Source: Mycobacterium sp. IS-1590 (GTDB lineage Bacteria > Actinomycetota > Actinomycetes > Mycobacteriales > Mycobacteriaceae). Taken from it: 64,000 bases of DNA. This document shows, in pieces, positions 1 through 7,457 of the stretch. Within the stretch, counting starts at the first letter, position 1. Each line of letters starts with the position of its first letter. A program made the translations under genes and the position numbers. The notes below the pieces were generated by a model, which saw only the letters and a program-made list of their open reading frames with translations, was not told where the DNA came from and searched no databases. The stretch covers positions 62,001 to 126,000 of the forward strand of contig NZ_LQIW01000001.1 in the NCBI RefSeq assembly GCF_001500025.1, written 5' to 3'.

Positions 1-116
1 AGCGAACGATAGAACTCAGCCGAGCCGGTGTGATTGTCCGCGGCCTCGCGTGCTGCCTGGGCCACGTCCGCGATCTCGGGAGGCCACTGTTTGAGCTCCC
101 CAAGGCTCAGCGCCAT
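1..116 (-). CDS. Partial N-terminus of a mycobacterial small-protein-locus gene (possible ESX-associated or hydrolase-type protein)
   Basis: Only the first 38 codons lie in the window; the gene continues past the left edge. It starts with ATG (complement of 114-116), 9 bases after the stop of the EspC-type gene on the same strand, so the two are probably cotranscribed. The visible protein begins MALSLGELKQW and continues as an amphipathic helix. This start resembles mycobacterial proteins encoded next to small WXG100-like partners, some of which carry a C-terminal alpha/beta hydrolase (DUF1023) domain. The family assignment is an inference from the start and context; the catalytic part is not visible. 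Confidence 0.5.
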   Translation of the reverse strand, partial: MALSLGELKQWPPEIADVAQAAREAADNHTGSAEFYRS

Positions 117-125
117 GCCCGCACC

Positions 126-443
126 TCACATCGCAGAGCCGGCGCCTTCTACCGCCTCGGCGCCGCCGGCATCGGTGCGCACGTAACTGTCTGCCGCCTC
201 GCGGTGTCCCTGCGCGTGTTTGGCGAAATTACCGGCGAACCGTGCGCCGTCGGCCTCCCACGCCGCCAGCATCTTTGGCAACGCGGCGGCCGCCGACCCC
301 GATCCGAGAGCGGTGTTCCCCGCTCGTGAATGTGCCGCCTGATGCGCTGATTGGAACCCGCTGGCCTGGCCGTCGAGCCGGTCTGCGGCCATGCGCAGCT
401 CGGTCGGATCGACCTTCAGCGGGTCGTTCGAGTCAGACACCAT
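126..443 (-). CDS. EspC/WXG100-like small secreted protein
   Basis: A protein of 105 residues, hydrophilic and alanine/glycine-rich, with no signal peptide or membrane segment. The N-terminal half has the pattern of ESX-associated EspC-family proteins (KVDPTELRMAADRLDGQA), a predicted helical hairpin of the type exported by type VII secretion systems as a dimer with a partner. The ATG at 443 (MVSDSND) is chosen rather than the upstream ATG at 470 because family members start just before the Asp-rich segment. The next gene on the same strand begins 9 bases downstream and is a likely partner. The export substrate role is inferred from family resemblance; no ESX core component is in the window. 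Confidence 0.6.
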   Translation of the reverse strand: MVSDSNDPLKVDPTELRMAADRLDGQASGFQSAHQAAHSRAGNTALGSGSAAAALPKMLAAWEADGARFAGNFAKHAQGHREAADSYVRTDAGGAEAVEGAGSAM

Positions 444-546
444 GCCCCCTTTTTCCAGCGTCAGCCGCACACTAACACCGCCCGAGGGGCCGCCAACGCA
501 GCAATTTCGTCACCGGAAATCTCCGACCAGGCGTTAAGCTCATCCC

Positions 547-900
547 ATGGAACTACTACGCAACGTAGTTGTACTGCTGCACATCGTCGGCTTCGCGATC
601 ACGTTCGGCGGCTGGGCCGCCGAGGCCCTGGCCCGGCGCTTCCGCACCACCCGCGCCATGGACTACGGCCTTCTGCTCTCGCTGCTCACCGGCCTCGCGC
701 TCGCCGCGCCGTGGCCCGCGGGGATCGAACTCAACTATCCGAAGATCGGGATCAAGCTCGTCATCCTCGTGATCCTGGGCGGGGTCCTCGGCATGGGCAG
801 CGCTCGCCAGAAGCGCACCGGCAACCCCATACCGCGCCCGATGTTCTGGTCGATCGGCGTCCTGTCGTTCGCCGCTGCAGCCATCGCCGTCCTCTGGTGA
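547..900 (+). CDS. Small four-helix integral membrane protein
   Basis: A protein of 117 residues, almost entirely hydrophobic. Segments at about residues 5-25, 40-58, 67-83 and 99-116 look like four transmembrane helices, with a basic loop around residues 28-35 and another (ARQKRTGNP) near 86-94. No catalytic motif is visible and the function is unknown. It sits alone between the divergent EspC-type gene and the downstream cysteine-rich gene. The start ATG is the first in frame; no strong ribosome-binding site precedes it. Confidence 0.6.
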   Translation: MELLRNVVVLLHIVGFAITFGGWAAEALARRFRTTRAMDYGLLLSLLTGLALAAPWPAGIELNYPKIGIKLVILVILGGVLGMGSARQKRTGNPIPRPMFWSIGVLSFAAAAIAVLW

Positions 901-958
901 CCCGGTCAGCAAACGCCTGAATCAGTGAATTGTCATATGCACCTGGAATAATGGTGTA

Positions 959-1834
959 GTGACGCAAACTGTAATCGAACGTCTTCACATCGTCGAGGGA
1001 GCCGACTGGAAGGACGCGGTGATCACTCTTCTGGAGGATCGCTCGTCGTACCGGCCGTGGCGCTACGGCTTCGGCGAAGCCCACATCGGCGACCCGGTGG
1101 CCATCGTTTTGAACACCGATCCGCCGTCGGTCATGACGCGACTCGGCCGCATCGGTCCCGACGGCCGCTTCGACCGCGCCGAGATCACCTGGGGCCTACC
1201 CAGCCCCGGCCTGGTGGACCTCGGCACCCTGGCGCGGGTGGTCAGGTTCGCCGGCGACGAGGACCCGCGCAAGGTGTGGCAGCTTCGCGGCGACGCGGCC
1301 ACGCGCATGATCCTCGCGCTGACCGACTGCGACGCCGACGGCAAGCGTTCGACGCGGTTCGGCCATTCGACGATAGCCGCGGCGGCAACCCTCCTTCACT
1401 CCTGCGGCCGGTGCACCGGATGCGGAGCCGTCCTCGACCTGCTCGGTGCGCGTGCCCGCGACGCCTTCCGCATCCGCACGGTCGACTTTCCCGAGCGGCC
1501 GCAGCCGCAGCCGGTGATCATGGAAGCCACCAACGTGCCCAGCTACTTCTACGGCCCGATACCCGACAAGTGTTGGCTGCCAGAACTTCCCGCCGATTGG
1601 CCCGGCGTACTGTGCCTGCGCTGCGACACCGCCATGCGCGACGGCGGCTTCACAAGCCTGATCGACTATCTGTTCTCCCAGCATCCGCGGTGTCCCTATT
1701 GCGGCGCCCAACGCACGCAGAGCGCACAGTTCGGACAGGTCTTCCATCTGGACTTCCCGCCGTGGGACGACTACCGCGGCTGCGCCCGACGAAAGGACAA
1801 CTGGACCTGCACCGTATGTGGCAGCCAATGGTGA
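959..1834 (+). CDS. Hypothetical cysteine-rich protein with zinc-ribbon-like motifs
   Basis: A protein of 291 residues starting at GTG. The N-terminal 140 residues have no recognised domain. The C-terminal half contains several paired cysteines typical of structural zinc sites: CGRCTGC, then CLRC paired with CPYC, then a terminal CTVC near the end. No membrane segment, signal peptide or known catalytic motif is visible. It ends 32 bases before the stop of the convergent LLM oxidoreductase. Its role is unknown; metal binding is inferred from the Cys spacing. Confidence 0.6.
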   Translation: MTQTVIERLHIVEGADWKDAVITLLEDRSSYRPWRYGFGEAHIGDPVAIVLNTDPPSVMTRLGRIGPDGRFDRAEITWGLPSPGLVDLGTLARVVRFAGDEDPRKVWQLRGDAATRMILALTDCDADGKRSTRFGHSTIAAAATLLHSCGRCTGCGAVLDLLGARARDAFRIRTVDFPERPQPQPVIMEATNVPSYFYGPIPDKCWLPELPADWPGVLCLRCDTAMRDGGFTSLIDYLFSQHPRCPYCGAQRTQSAQFGQVFHLDFPPWDDYRGCARRKDNWTCTVCGSQW

Positions 1835-1866
1835 CCCAGTCAAGGCGAGTCCACTGAGCGCCTCAG

Positions 1867-2883
1867 TTATCGCGCCCGAATGCTTTGCGCCACCTCGCCG
1901 TAACGCTCGAACCGCGCCGGATCGGCCAGCGCGTTGTAGAGCACCACGCGTGATGCCACCCCGCCGTACCGTGAGATCAACGCGTCCGCCAGACCGTCCC
2001 ACGTCGACTCCGTGGCGAACACCGCGATGTGCTCGTCGGTGATCTGCTCGGCCATGCCCTTGTAGTCGCCGGCCTTTTGCTTCTCCCGGATCCGCGCCGT
2101 CGTACCCTCAAACCCCGCCTCGTCCCAGATGAACGCGTAGTTCGGCGTGCTGCCGTAGAAGCTCATGCTCGTGCGCACCAGCTCCCGCTCACGATCGCGT
2201 TCTGCGTCGGTGTCGCCGACGATCGTCATCACCGGCACGATCACCGCGATGTCGTCGACCGAGCGTCCCGACTTCGCCGCGCCCTGCGCCAGATTCGGCA
2301 GCACATGCCGCCCGATGTATCCCGGCTCGCCGAGCGGATGCACGTGGATTCCGTCGGCCACTTCGCCGGCCATCCGCAGCATCCACGGGTTCACGGCCGC
2401 CACATCCACTTTCGGATCAGGCGCGTCGATCGGTCCCGCGCTCCACTGCGGTGTGATGAAGTCCAGGCTGTAGAAGTCGCCGCGATGCTCGAGCTTGCCC
2501 GTCCGGAACGCATGGAAGCACGCCTTCACCGCCAGCACGTAGTCCCGCAGCCGCGGGCCCGGTCGCTCGAACTCCATCCCGTAGCGCCGCACCACGTGCG
2601 TGCGGACCTGCGTACCCAACCCCAGACGAAAACGGCCGCCGGTTGCCTCCTGCAACTCCCACGCCGTCGCCGCCGTGACGAACGGGCTGCGCGGAAACGC
2701 CACCGCGACGCCCGTCGACAACTCCAGCCCCGGCGCGGCCTGCGCCGCCACCGCCGCATTCAAGTACGGCGTGCGCCCGGTCTCGGTGAACAGCAATCCG
2801 GAGAAGCCGGCCGTCTGCGTCCGTCGGGCCAACTCGCCGATGTCCTGAAGCGGTTGGGGGGTCGTCATCACGTCGACGTGCAC
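1867..2883 (-). CDS. F420-dependent LLM-class oxidoreductase (TIGR03617-type)
   Basis: A protein of 338 residues with the luciferase-like monooxygenase TIM-barrel pattern: an N-terminal beta strand (MHVDVMTTP), the segment FVTAATAWELQEATGGRF followed by LGLGTQVRTHVVRRYG, and the C-terminal VASRVVLYNAL strand. This matches the mycobacterial F420-dependent branch, which uses reduced F420 rather than FMNH2; the substrate is unknown. The GTG at 2883 gives the usual family N-terminus. It is divergent from norB with about 170 bases between the two starts, so the promoters may share that gap, but no operator was recognised. Confidence 0.8.
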   Translation of the reverse strand: MHVDVMTTPQPLQDIGELARRTQTAGFSGLLFTETGRTPYLNAAVAAQAAPGLELSTGVAVAFPRSPFVTAATAWELQEATGGRFRLGLGTQVRTHVVRRYGMEFERPGPRLRDYVLAVKACFHAFRTGKLEHRGDFYSLDFITPQWSAGPIDAPDPKVDVAAVNPWMLRMAGEVADGIHVHPLGEPGYIGRHVLPNLAQGAAKSGRSVDDIAVIVPVMTIVGDTDAERDRERELVRTSMSFYGSTPNYAFIWDEAGFEGTTARIREKQKAGDYKGMAEQITDEHIAVFATESTWDGLADALISRYGGVASRVVLYNALADPARFERYGEVAQSIRAR

Positions 2884-3054
2884 AGTCGCACCCTAGCCCG
2901 ACCACCGGTCTGCTACGCCAACTTTGGCTAGCCTTTGCTTAACAACCGCCAAGGTCGACGCGAACTCTGGGAACCTCCACCACTTTCGCGGTGCCTTTCG
3001 TTACCTTGGCTACACGCTGCGATCGTGAATCCGATGTCGTCGGAAGGGATAGCC

Positions 3055-5448
3055 GTGACAGACCAGTTCTTGGAGCCCGCGCCGAGCAAGGCGGAACTCG
3101 CCATCTCCAAAGGCTGGGTCCAGGGCGTCGCCCTGGTCATGGTGTTCGGCTTCCTGATCATGGGCATGCTGGCCGCCCGGACCTACTCCGACTCGATGCC
3201 GCAGCCGCAGCGCGTCGTCGGACCCGACGGCCAGACGCTCTACACCGCGCAGGACATCACTGCCGGACAGCAGATCTTCCTGCGCCGCGGGTTGCAGCAG
3301 TACGGGTCGGTGATGGGCCACGGCGGCTATCTCGGACCCGACTACACCGCCGAATACCTTCGCCTGTCGGCCGACCATGTCGGCCAGGAGCTGCGCGACG
3401 CGGGAGTGCAGGATCCGACCGCCGCCGTCGTCGAGATGATGCGGACCAACCGCTACGACGAGGCCACCGGAACGCTGCAGTTCACCGCCGAGCAGGTGAG
3501 CGCCTTCGAGAAGATCCGCGACTACTACGCCGACTTCTTCGGCACCGACTCCACCGAGTACGGCCTCATCCCGCAGGTCATCACCGACCCGCAGGAAATC
3601 AAGGAGCTGACAGCGTTTTTCAGCTGGACCGCCTGGGCCAGTGCGGCCCAGCGTGACGGCCACTCCTACTCCTACACCAACAACTGGCCGCCCGAACAGC
3701 GCGTCAACAACACGCCAACGGCCGACATCCTGGTCTGGTCGGCGATGTCGCTGATCGCGCTGCTCGCCGGGCTCGGCGCGTTGTTCGCCCTCTACGGTCG
3801 GTGGAGCCGCAAGATCGGTTGGCACGCAACCGAAACCCCGTCCCTGAAGTTCCGCCAGCCCGGTGAGGTCGCGATCACCCCGTCGCAGAAGGCGACCGCG
3901 TGGTTCTTCCTCGTCGTCGCGGTGCTCTTCCTCGGCCAGGCGATACTGGGCGGCGCGATCGAGCATTACCGCGCCGAGCTGAGCAACTTCTTCGGTCTGG
4001 ACCTGGCCCAGATTCTGCCGTTCAACCTGGCGCGGACGTGGCACGTCCAGCTGTCGTTGCTGTGGACCGCGGCGTCCTTCCTCGCCGCGGGAATCTTCCT
4101 GGCGCCGATCATCTCCGGTCGCGAACCCCGCCGCCAGTCCTGGCTGACCTACGGGCTGCTGGGCGCGTTGTTCGTCGTCGTCGCCGGCACCCTGATCGGC
4201 ACGGCGCTGAGCACCTTCGGCGTCGACTGGGCCAAGGGCTCGATCTTCTTCGACCAGCAGTGGGAATACCTTGACCTGCCGCGCTTCTGGCAGGCGCTGC
4301 TCGTGATCGGGCTTTTCTTGTGGATGGCGATCATCTTCCGCGCGATCCGCTCGCGGCTGAAGACCGAGAGCAAGCTGAACATGCCGTGGCTGTTCTTCTA
4401 CGCCGGTCTGGCCATCCCCGCGTTCTACGCCGTCGGCATGCTCGCCGGCACCGAAACCCATCTGACCGTCGCCGAATTCTGGCGGTTCTGGGTGGTGCAC
4501 CTGTGGGTCGAGGACTTCCTCGAACTGTTCACCACGGTCATGGTCGCCTACATCTTCGTGATGCTGGGCGTGGTGCGACGCAAGATCGCGATCCAGCTGA
4601 TCTTCCTCGACGTCATCCTGTACTCGATGGGCGGTGTGATCGGCACGATGCACCACCTGTACTTCTCCGGAACTCCGGTGGAGCACATGGCTCTTGGCGC
4701 GTTCTTCTCCGCGCTGGAGGTCATCCCGCTGACGTTCCTGACCGTCGAGGCGTGGACATTCCTGCAGCTGGGTTCGCGGCAGCAGTCGCGCAGCAGCGCG
4801 CCGTTCCCGCACCGGTGGGCAGTGATGTTCCTGGTTGCCGTCGGCTTCTGGAACTTCGTCGGCGCAGGCATTTTCGGCTTCCTGATCAACCTGCCGATCG
4901 TGTCGTACTACCAGATCGGCACCGCGCTCACAGCCAACCACGCGCACGGCGCGATGATGGGCGTCTACGGCATGCTCGCCGTCGGGTTGGCGCTGTTCGC
5001 GCTGCGTTACATCATCCCGCCGCAACGCTGGCCGGAGAAGCTGGCGAAGCTGTCGTTCTGGTCGCTCAACATCGGGCTGGCGTGGATGGTGTTCGCCACG
5101 CTGCTGCCGCTCGGTGTGCTGCAGCTGTGGCACTCGGTGAACGACGGCTACTACGAGGCCCGCACGTTGAACTACATCACCCAGTCGGGCAACGTGGTGC
5201 TCGAGTGGCTGCGCATGCCCGGTGACTTCCTGTTCATCCTCGGTGGTGTGCTGCCGTTCCTCTGGATCGCCTGGCTCGGTGTGCGTTACGGCATCAAGGC
5301 GACCACGCACACGCTGCCCGCCGAGACGTTGTTCGTCGAGGAACACGCCCACGCCGAGGAGGACCGCACGGGTATGGCGGTACCGGGTCGCAGCCGTTAT
5401 GCCTCGGACCGACGGGTGGCGCCCGACGAAAGCGGTGAGGGTCTATGA
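3055..5448 (+). CDS. norB: Quinol-dependent nitric oxide reductase (qNOR), NorB
   Basis: A protein of 797 residues. It reduces two NO to N2O with quinol as electron donor in the cytoplasmic membrane, giving NO detoxification or part of denitrification. The N-terminal helix (about residues 18-40) is followed by the extracellular domain characteristic of the single-subunit qNOR (HGGYLGPDYTAEYL), then about 12 membrane helices of the haem-copper oxidase fold with the expected His residues (ARTWHVQ; VVHLWVEDFLELF; GTMHHLYF; TANHAHGAMMGVYG). The GTG at 3055 is preferred over upstream starts because GGAAGGG lies six bases before it; ATG at 3034 is the alternative. The next gene overlaps its end by four bases (ATGA), so translation is probably coupled. 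Confidence 0.93.
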   Translation: MTDQFLEPAPSKAELAISKGWVQGVALVMVFGFLIMGMLAARTYSDSMPQPQRVVGPDGQTLYTAQDITAGQQIFLRRGLQQYGSVMGHGGYLGPDYTAEYLRLSADHVGQELRDAGVQDPTAAVVEMMRTNRYDEATGTLQFTAEQVSAFEKIRDYYADFFGTDSTEYGLIPQVITDPQEIKELTAFFSWTAWASAAQRDGHSYSYTNNWPPEQRVNNTPTADILVWSAMSLIALLAGLGALFALYGRWSRKIGWHATETPSLKFRQPGEVAITPSQKATAWFFLVVAVLFLGQAILGGAIEHYRAELSNFFGLDLAQILPFNLARTWHVQLSLLWTAASFLAAGIFLAPIISGREPRRQSWLTYGLLGALFVVVAGTLIGTALSTFGVDWAKGSIFFDQQWEYLDLPRFWQALLVIGLFLWMAIIFRAIRSRLKTESKLNMPWLFFYAGLAIPAFYAVGMLAGTETHLTVAEFWRFWVVHLWVEDFLELFTTVMVAYIFVMLGVVRRKIAIQLIFLDVILYSMGGVIGTMHHLYFSGTPVEHMALGAFFSALEVIPLTFLTVEAWTFLQLGSRQQSRSSAPFPHRWAVMFLVAVGFWNFVGAGIFGFLINLPIVSYYQIGTALTANHAHGAMMGVYGMLAVGLALFALRYIIPPQRWPEKLAKLSFWSLNIGLAWMVFATLLPLGVLQLWHSVNDGYYEARTLNYITQSGNVVLEWLRMPGDFLFILGGVLPFLWIAWLGVRYGIKATTHTLPAETLFVEEHAHAEEDRTGMAVPGRSRYASDRRVAPDESGEGL

Positions 5449-6089
5449 TCGCCGGCATCGGGATCGCCGCGTGGCTGACGATCGGCTACGCGGTGGTTCT
5501 CGTCGCCATCGCCTACGGCATCGACACGTTCGCCCGCCGCGCCGCGGCCAAGGTCGAGGGGCACCGCACGGGCGCGTTCGTCTACCACGAAGACCACGAT
5601 GCCTGGCAGTGTCCGGAGGATCAGTGGTTGTGGCCCACGTCCTTTGACCCCGACAACCGGGTCATGCGTTACCGGGGGACCCCGTCGATCTGCAACGCCT
5701 GCCCGGTCAAGCACACCTGTACCTCGTCGCACGACGGTCGCGAGGTGAGCCGCGCGATCGACAGTTGGCCGGCGTCGGAGGCCGCGCGCTTCCACCGCGG
5801 AATCGCCTGCGCCGTCAGCGCCATCGCGGTGATCCTACCGTTGGCGACGGCCCTGGCTGCCGACACCGCACCGGAGGCGCTGCTGCTGTTGGGCTCCGCC
5901 GTCGTGGTCGGGGTGATGAGTCTGCCGCTGTGGTCGCACCTGCGGCGCACCCCGGCCGTCCCTGACGGGGTGGTGTTCCAGTCGCTCGACGAGAACCTCG
6001 AGGAACGAAAGCGGCTGGCCGAAGCGGAGATCCGGCGTCGTAGCTCGTATGCGTCCGACCGGCGGAGCGAGCCGAAGGAGGTGCTCTGA
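5445..6089 (+). CDS. Membrane protein with transposase-like four-Cys zinc ribbon, in norB operon
   Basis: A protein of 214 residues. Residues 5-25 form one membrane helix and about 118-158 a hydrophobic hairpin. Between them lies a soluble segment with Cys56, Cys83, Cys86 and Cys92 (CPEDQWLWP ... ICNACPVKHTCTSS, then DGREVSR). That spacing and surrounding sequence resemble the C-terminal zinc-binding domain of DDE transposases of the DDE_Tnp_1_6 type, but no transposase catalytic domain is present. The C-terminus is charged and helical and ends in a YASDRR tail like that of the norB product. The gene overlaps norB by four bases and the slipin gene by one, so it is part of one translationally coupled unit. 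Its function is unknown; a metal- or redox-sensing role next to NO reductase is inference. Confidence 0.75.
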   Translation: MIAGIGIAAWLTIGYAVVLVAIAYGIDTFARRAAAKVEGHRTGAFVYHEDHDAWQCPEDQWLWPTSFDPDNRVMRYRGTPSICNACPVKHTCTSSHDGREVSRAIDSWPASEAARFHRGIACAVSAIAVILPLATALAADTAPEALLLLGSAVVVGVMSLPLWSHLRRTPAVPDGVVFQSLDENLEERKRLAEAEIRRRSSYASDRRSEPKEVL

Positions 6090-6916
6090 TGGACGCCTGG
6101 ATGGTGGTTGTGGTTTTCTTCGCGATCGTGCTGCTGGCGGCGGCGGTCGCATCGATACGCGTGGTCAAGGAGTACGAGCGCGGGGTGGCGTTCCGCCTCG
6201 GCCGGCTGCGCGGGCCCCTGGGACCCGGCATCGTCGTCGTGCTTCCGGGCGTCGACAAGCTCGTGCGCGTCGACCTGCGGACGGTGACGCTGACGATCCC
6301 GCCGCAGGAGGTCATCACCCGCGACAACGTCACCGCGCGCGTCAACGCCGTCGTGCTGTTCCGGGTGACCGATCCGACGAAATCGGTGATGGCCGTGGAG
6401 AATTTCGCGATCGCGACGTCGCAGATCGCGCAGACCACGCTGCGTTCGGTCGTCGGGCGCGCCGACCTCGACACGCTGCTCGCGCACCGCGCCGATCTCA
6501 ACGAGGATCTCGCGGCGTCGATCGCGAAACAGACCGAACCATGGGGGATCGTCGTCGAGGTCGTCGAGATCAAGGACGTCGAAATCCCCGAGATGATGCA
6601 GCGCGCGATGGCCCGCGAGGCCGAGGCCGAACGGGAACGGCGCGCCAAGGTGATCAGCGCGCGCGGCGAGCTGCAAGCGTCGACCGAACTGCGCGACGCG
6701 GCGATCACGCTCAGCGAGAGCCCGGCGTCGCTGCAACTGCGCTATCTGCAGACGCTGCTCGAACTCGGCGCCGACCAGAACTCCACCGTCGTCTTCCCGA
6801 TCCCCATGGACATCGTGCGCCCGTTCCTCGAAGGCTCACGGTCCGACAAGGCCGTCGACGCCGGCGGCCCCAGTGAGGCGGTTCCCCACATCAGGAGGGT
6901 GAAATCCGATGAGTAG
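6089..6916 (+). CDS. Slipin / SPFH (Band 7) domain membrane-scaffold protein
   Basis: A protein of 275 residues of the stomatin-like bacterial slipin class. An N-terminal hydrophobic anchor (about residues 4-22) is followed by the SPFH start VVKEYERGVAFRLGRLRG, the loop DLRTVTLTIPPQEVITRDNV, and an alanine/glutamate-rich coiled coil (residues about 165-200, MAREAEAERERRAK). SPFH proteins oligomerise on the membrane and organise microdomains or recruit proteases. No NfeD partner is adjacent; the neighbours are norB, the zinc-ribbon membrane protein and a small membrane protein. Start and stop overlap both flanking genes (one and eight bases), indicating an operon. A link to NorB stability or localisation is inference from context. 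Confidence 0.88.
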   Translation: MDAWMVVVVFFAIVLLAAAVASIRVVKEYERGVAFRLGRLRGPLGPGIVVVLPGVDKLVRVDLRTVTLTIPPQEVITRDNVTARVNAVVLFRVTDPTKSVMAVENFAIATSQIAQTTLRSVVGRADLDTLLAHRADLNEDLAASIAKQTEPWGIVVEVVEIKDVEIPEMMQRAMAREAEAERERRAKVISARGELQASTELRDAAITLSESPASLQLRYLQTLLELGADQNSTVVFPIPMDIVRPFLEGSRSDKAVDAGGPSEAVPHIRRVKSDE

Positions 6917-7229
6917 CACCACACCTGACCCCGCGGCCGTCGGCGAGACCGACGACGCCTTGGACGACGGCCGTCCCGTCGTACTCGAGCCGACGCCACC
7001 CGGCCTGTGGCGCGCGCTGCTGGGAACGGCAGTGGCGGTGCTGGCGCCGCTGTTCGGGTTCCTGGTCGGTGGCATCTTCGGAGCCGGAACCACCGGCGAC
7101 TCCGTCGATCCGATGTTCCTGTCGCTGTTCGCCGGCATCGTGATCGGCGGCGTCGGGGTGCTCGTTGCGCTCTCGGGCGGAGCGCGGTTGTGGCGGCACT
7201 TCCACCGGCAGGACGCTGAGTTGACATAA
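6909..7229 (+). CDS. Small two-helix membrane protein closing the norB-slipin operon
   Basis: A protein of 106 residues with an acidic N-terminal tail (about 35 residues, cytoplasmic by inference) and two hydrophobic segments at about 40-62 and 68-90 containing Gly-rich stretches (FGFLVGGIFG, FAGIVIGGVGVLVAL). The end is short and basic (ARLWRHFHRQD). It overlaps the slipin gene by eight bases, with AGGAGG just upstream of its ATG, so it belongs to the same operon. No known family was recognised. Confidence 0.7.
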   Translation: MSSTTPDPAAVGETDDALDDGRPVVLEPTPPGLWRALLGTAVAVLAPLFGFLVGGIFGAGTTGDSVDPMFLSLFAGIVIGGVGVLVALSGGARLWRHFHRQDAELT

Positions 7230-7250
7230 CAGATCTGTCATGGTGGGCGA

Positions 7251-7457
7251 GTGGCTTCGTATGGTGGCGATCTAATTCGAGAAGCCCGCACCGACCTTCG
7301 CCGCGATGCGGTGTCCGCCGAAATCTACGGTGTGACAGTCGAAATCGCATCGCGAGCGGATGTTATTCGCTCAAAACAAGCTGCCAACCGGCCGAAGGAT
7401 CACCGCGTCTTGCCGACGCTGCGGGAGCTGCTCGCCCGCCGCGACGAACGGCGATAG
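7251..7457 (+). pseudogene. C-terminal remnant of an antitoxin-type nucleotidyltransferase
   Basis: The 68-codon frame encodes only the last part of a small minimal nucleotidyltransferase of the kind paired with helix-turn-helix or AbiE-like partners. The segment EIYGVTVEIASRADVIRSKQ followed by AANRPKDHRVLPTLRELL is the typical C-terminal signature. The catalytic GS..RxxxDxD portion that should precede it is absent, and the frame is closed by the stop of the upstream membrane-protein gene. It lies 21 bases after the norB operon and abuts the stop of the convergent DUF2293 gene. Read as a decayed toxin-antitoxin or defence gene fragment, probably not functional. Confidence 0.6.

Noticed and set aside
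3010..5352. 780-codon open frame on the minus strand across norB
   Set aside because: Its product is charged, repetitive in Gln/Glu/Arg and has no domain; it is the antisense shadow of a membrane protein in GC-rich DNA.
7251..7457. Complete small toxin gene
   Set aside because: Contains only the C-terminal signature of a nucleotidyltransferase; catalytic residues are absent.
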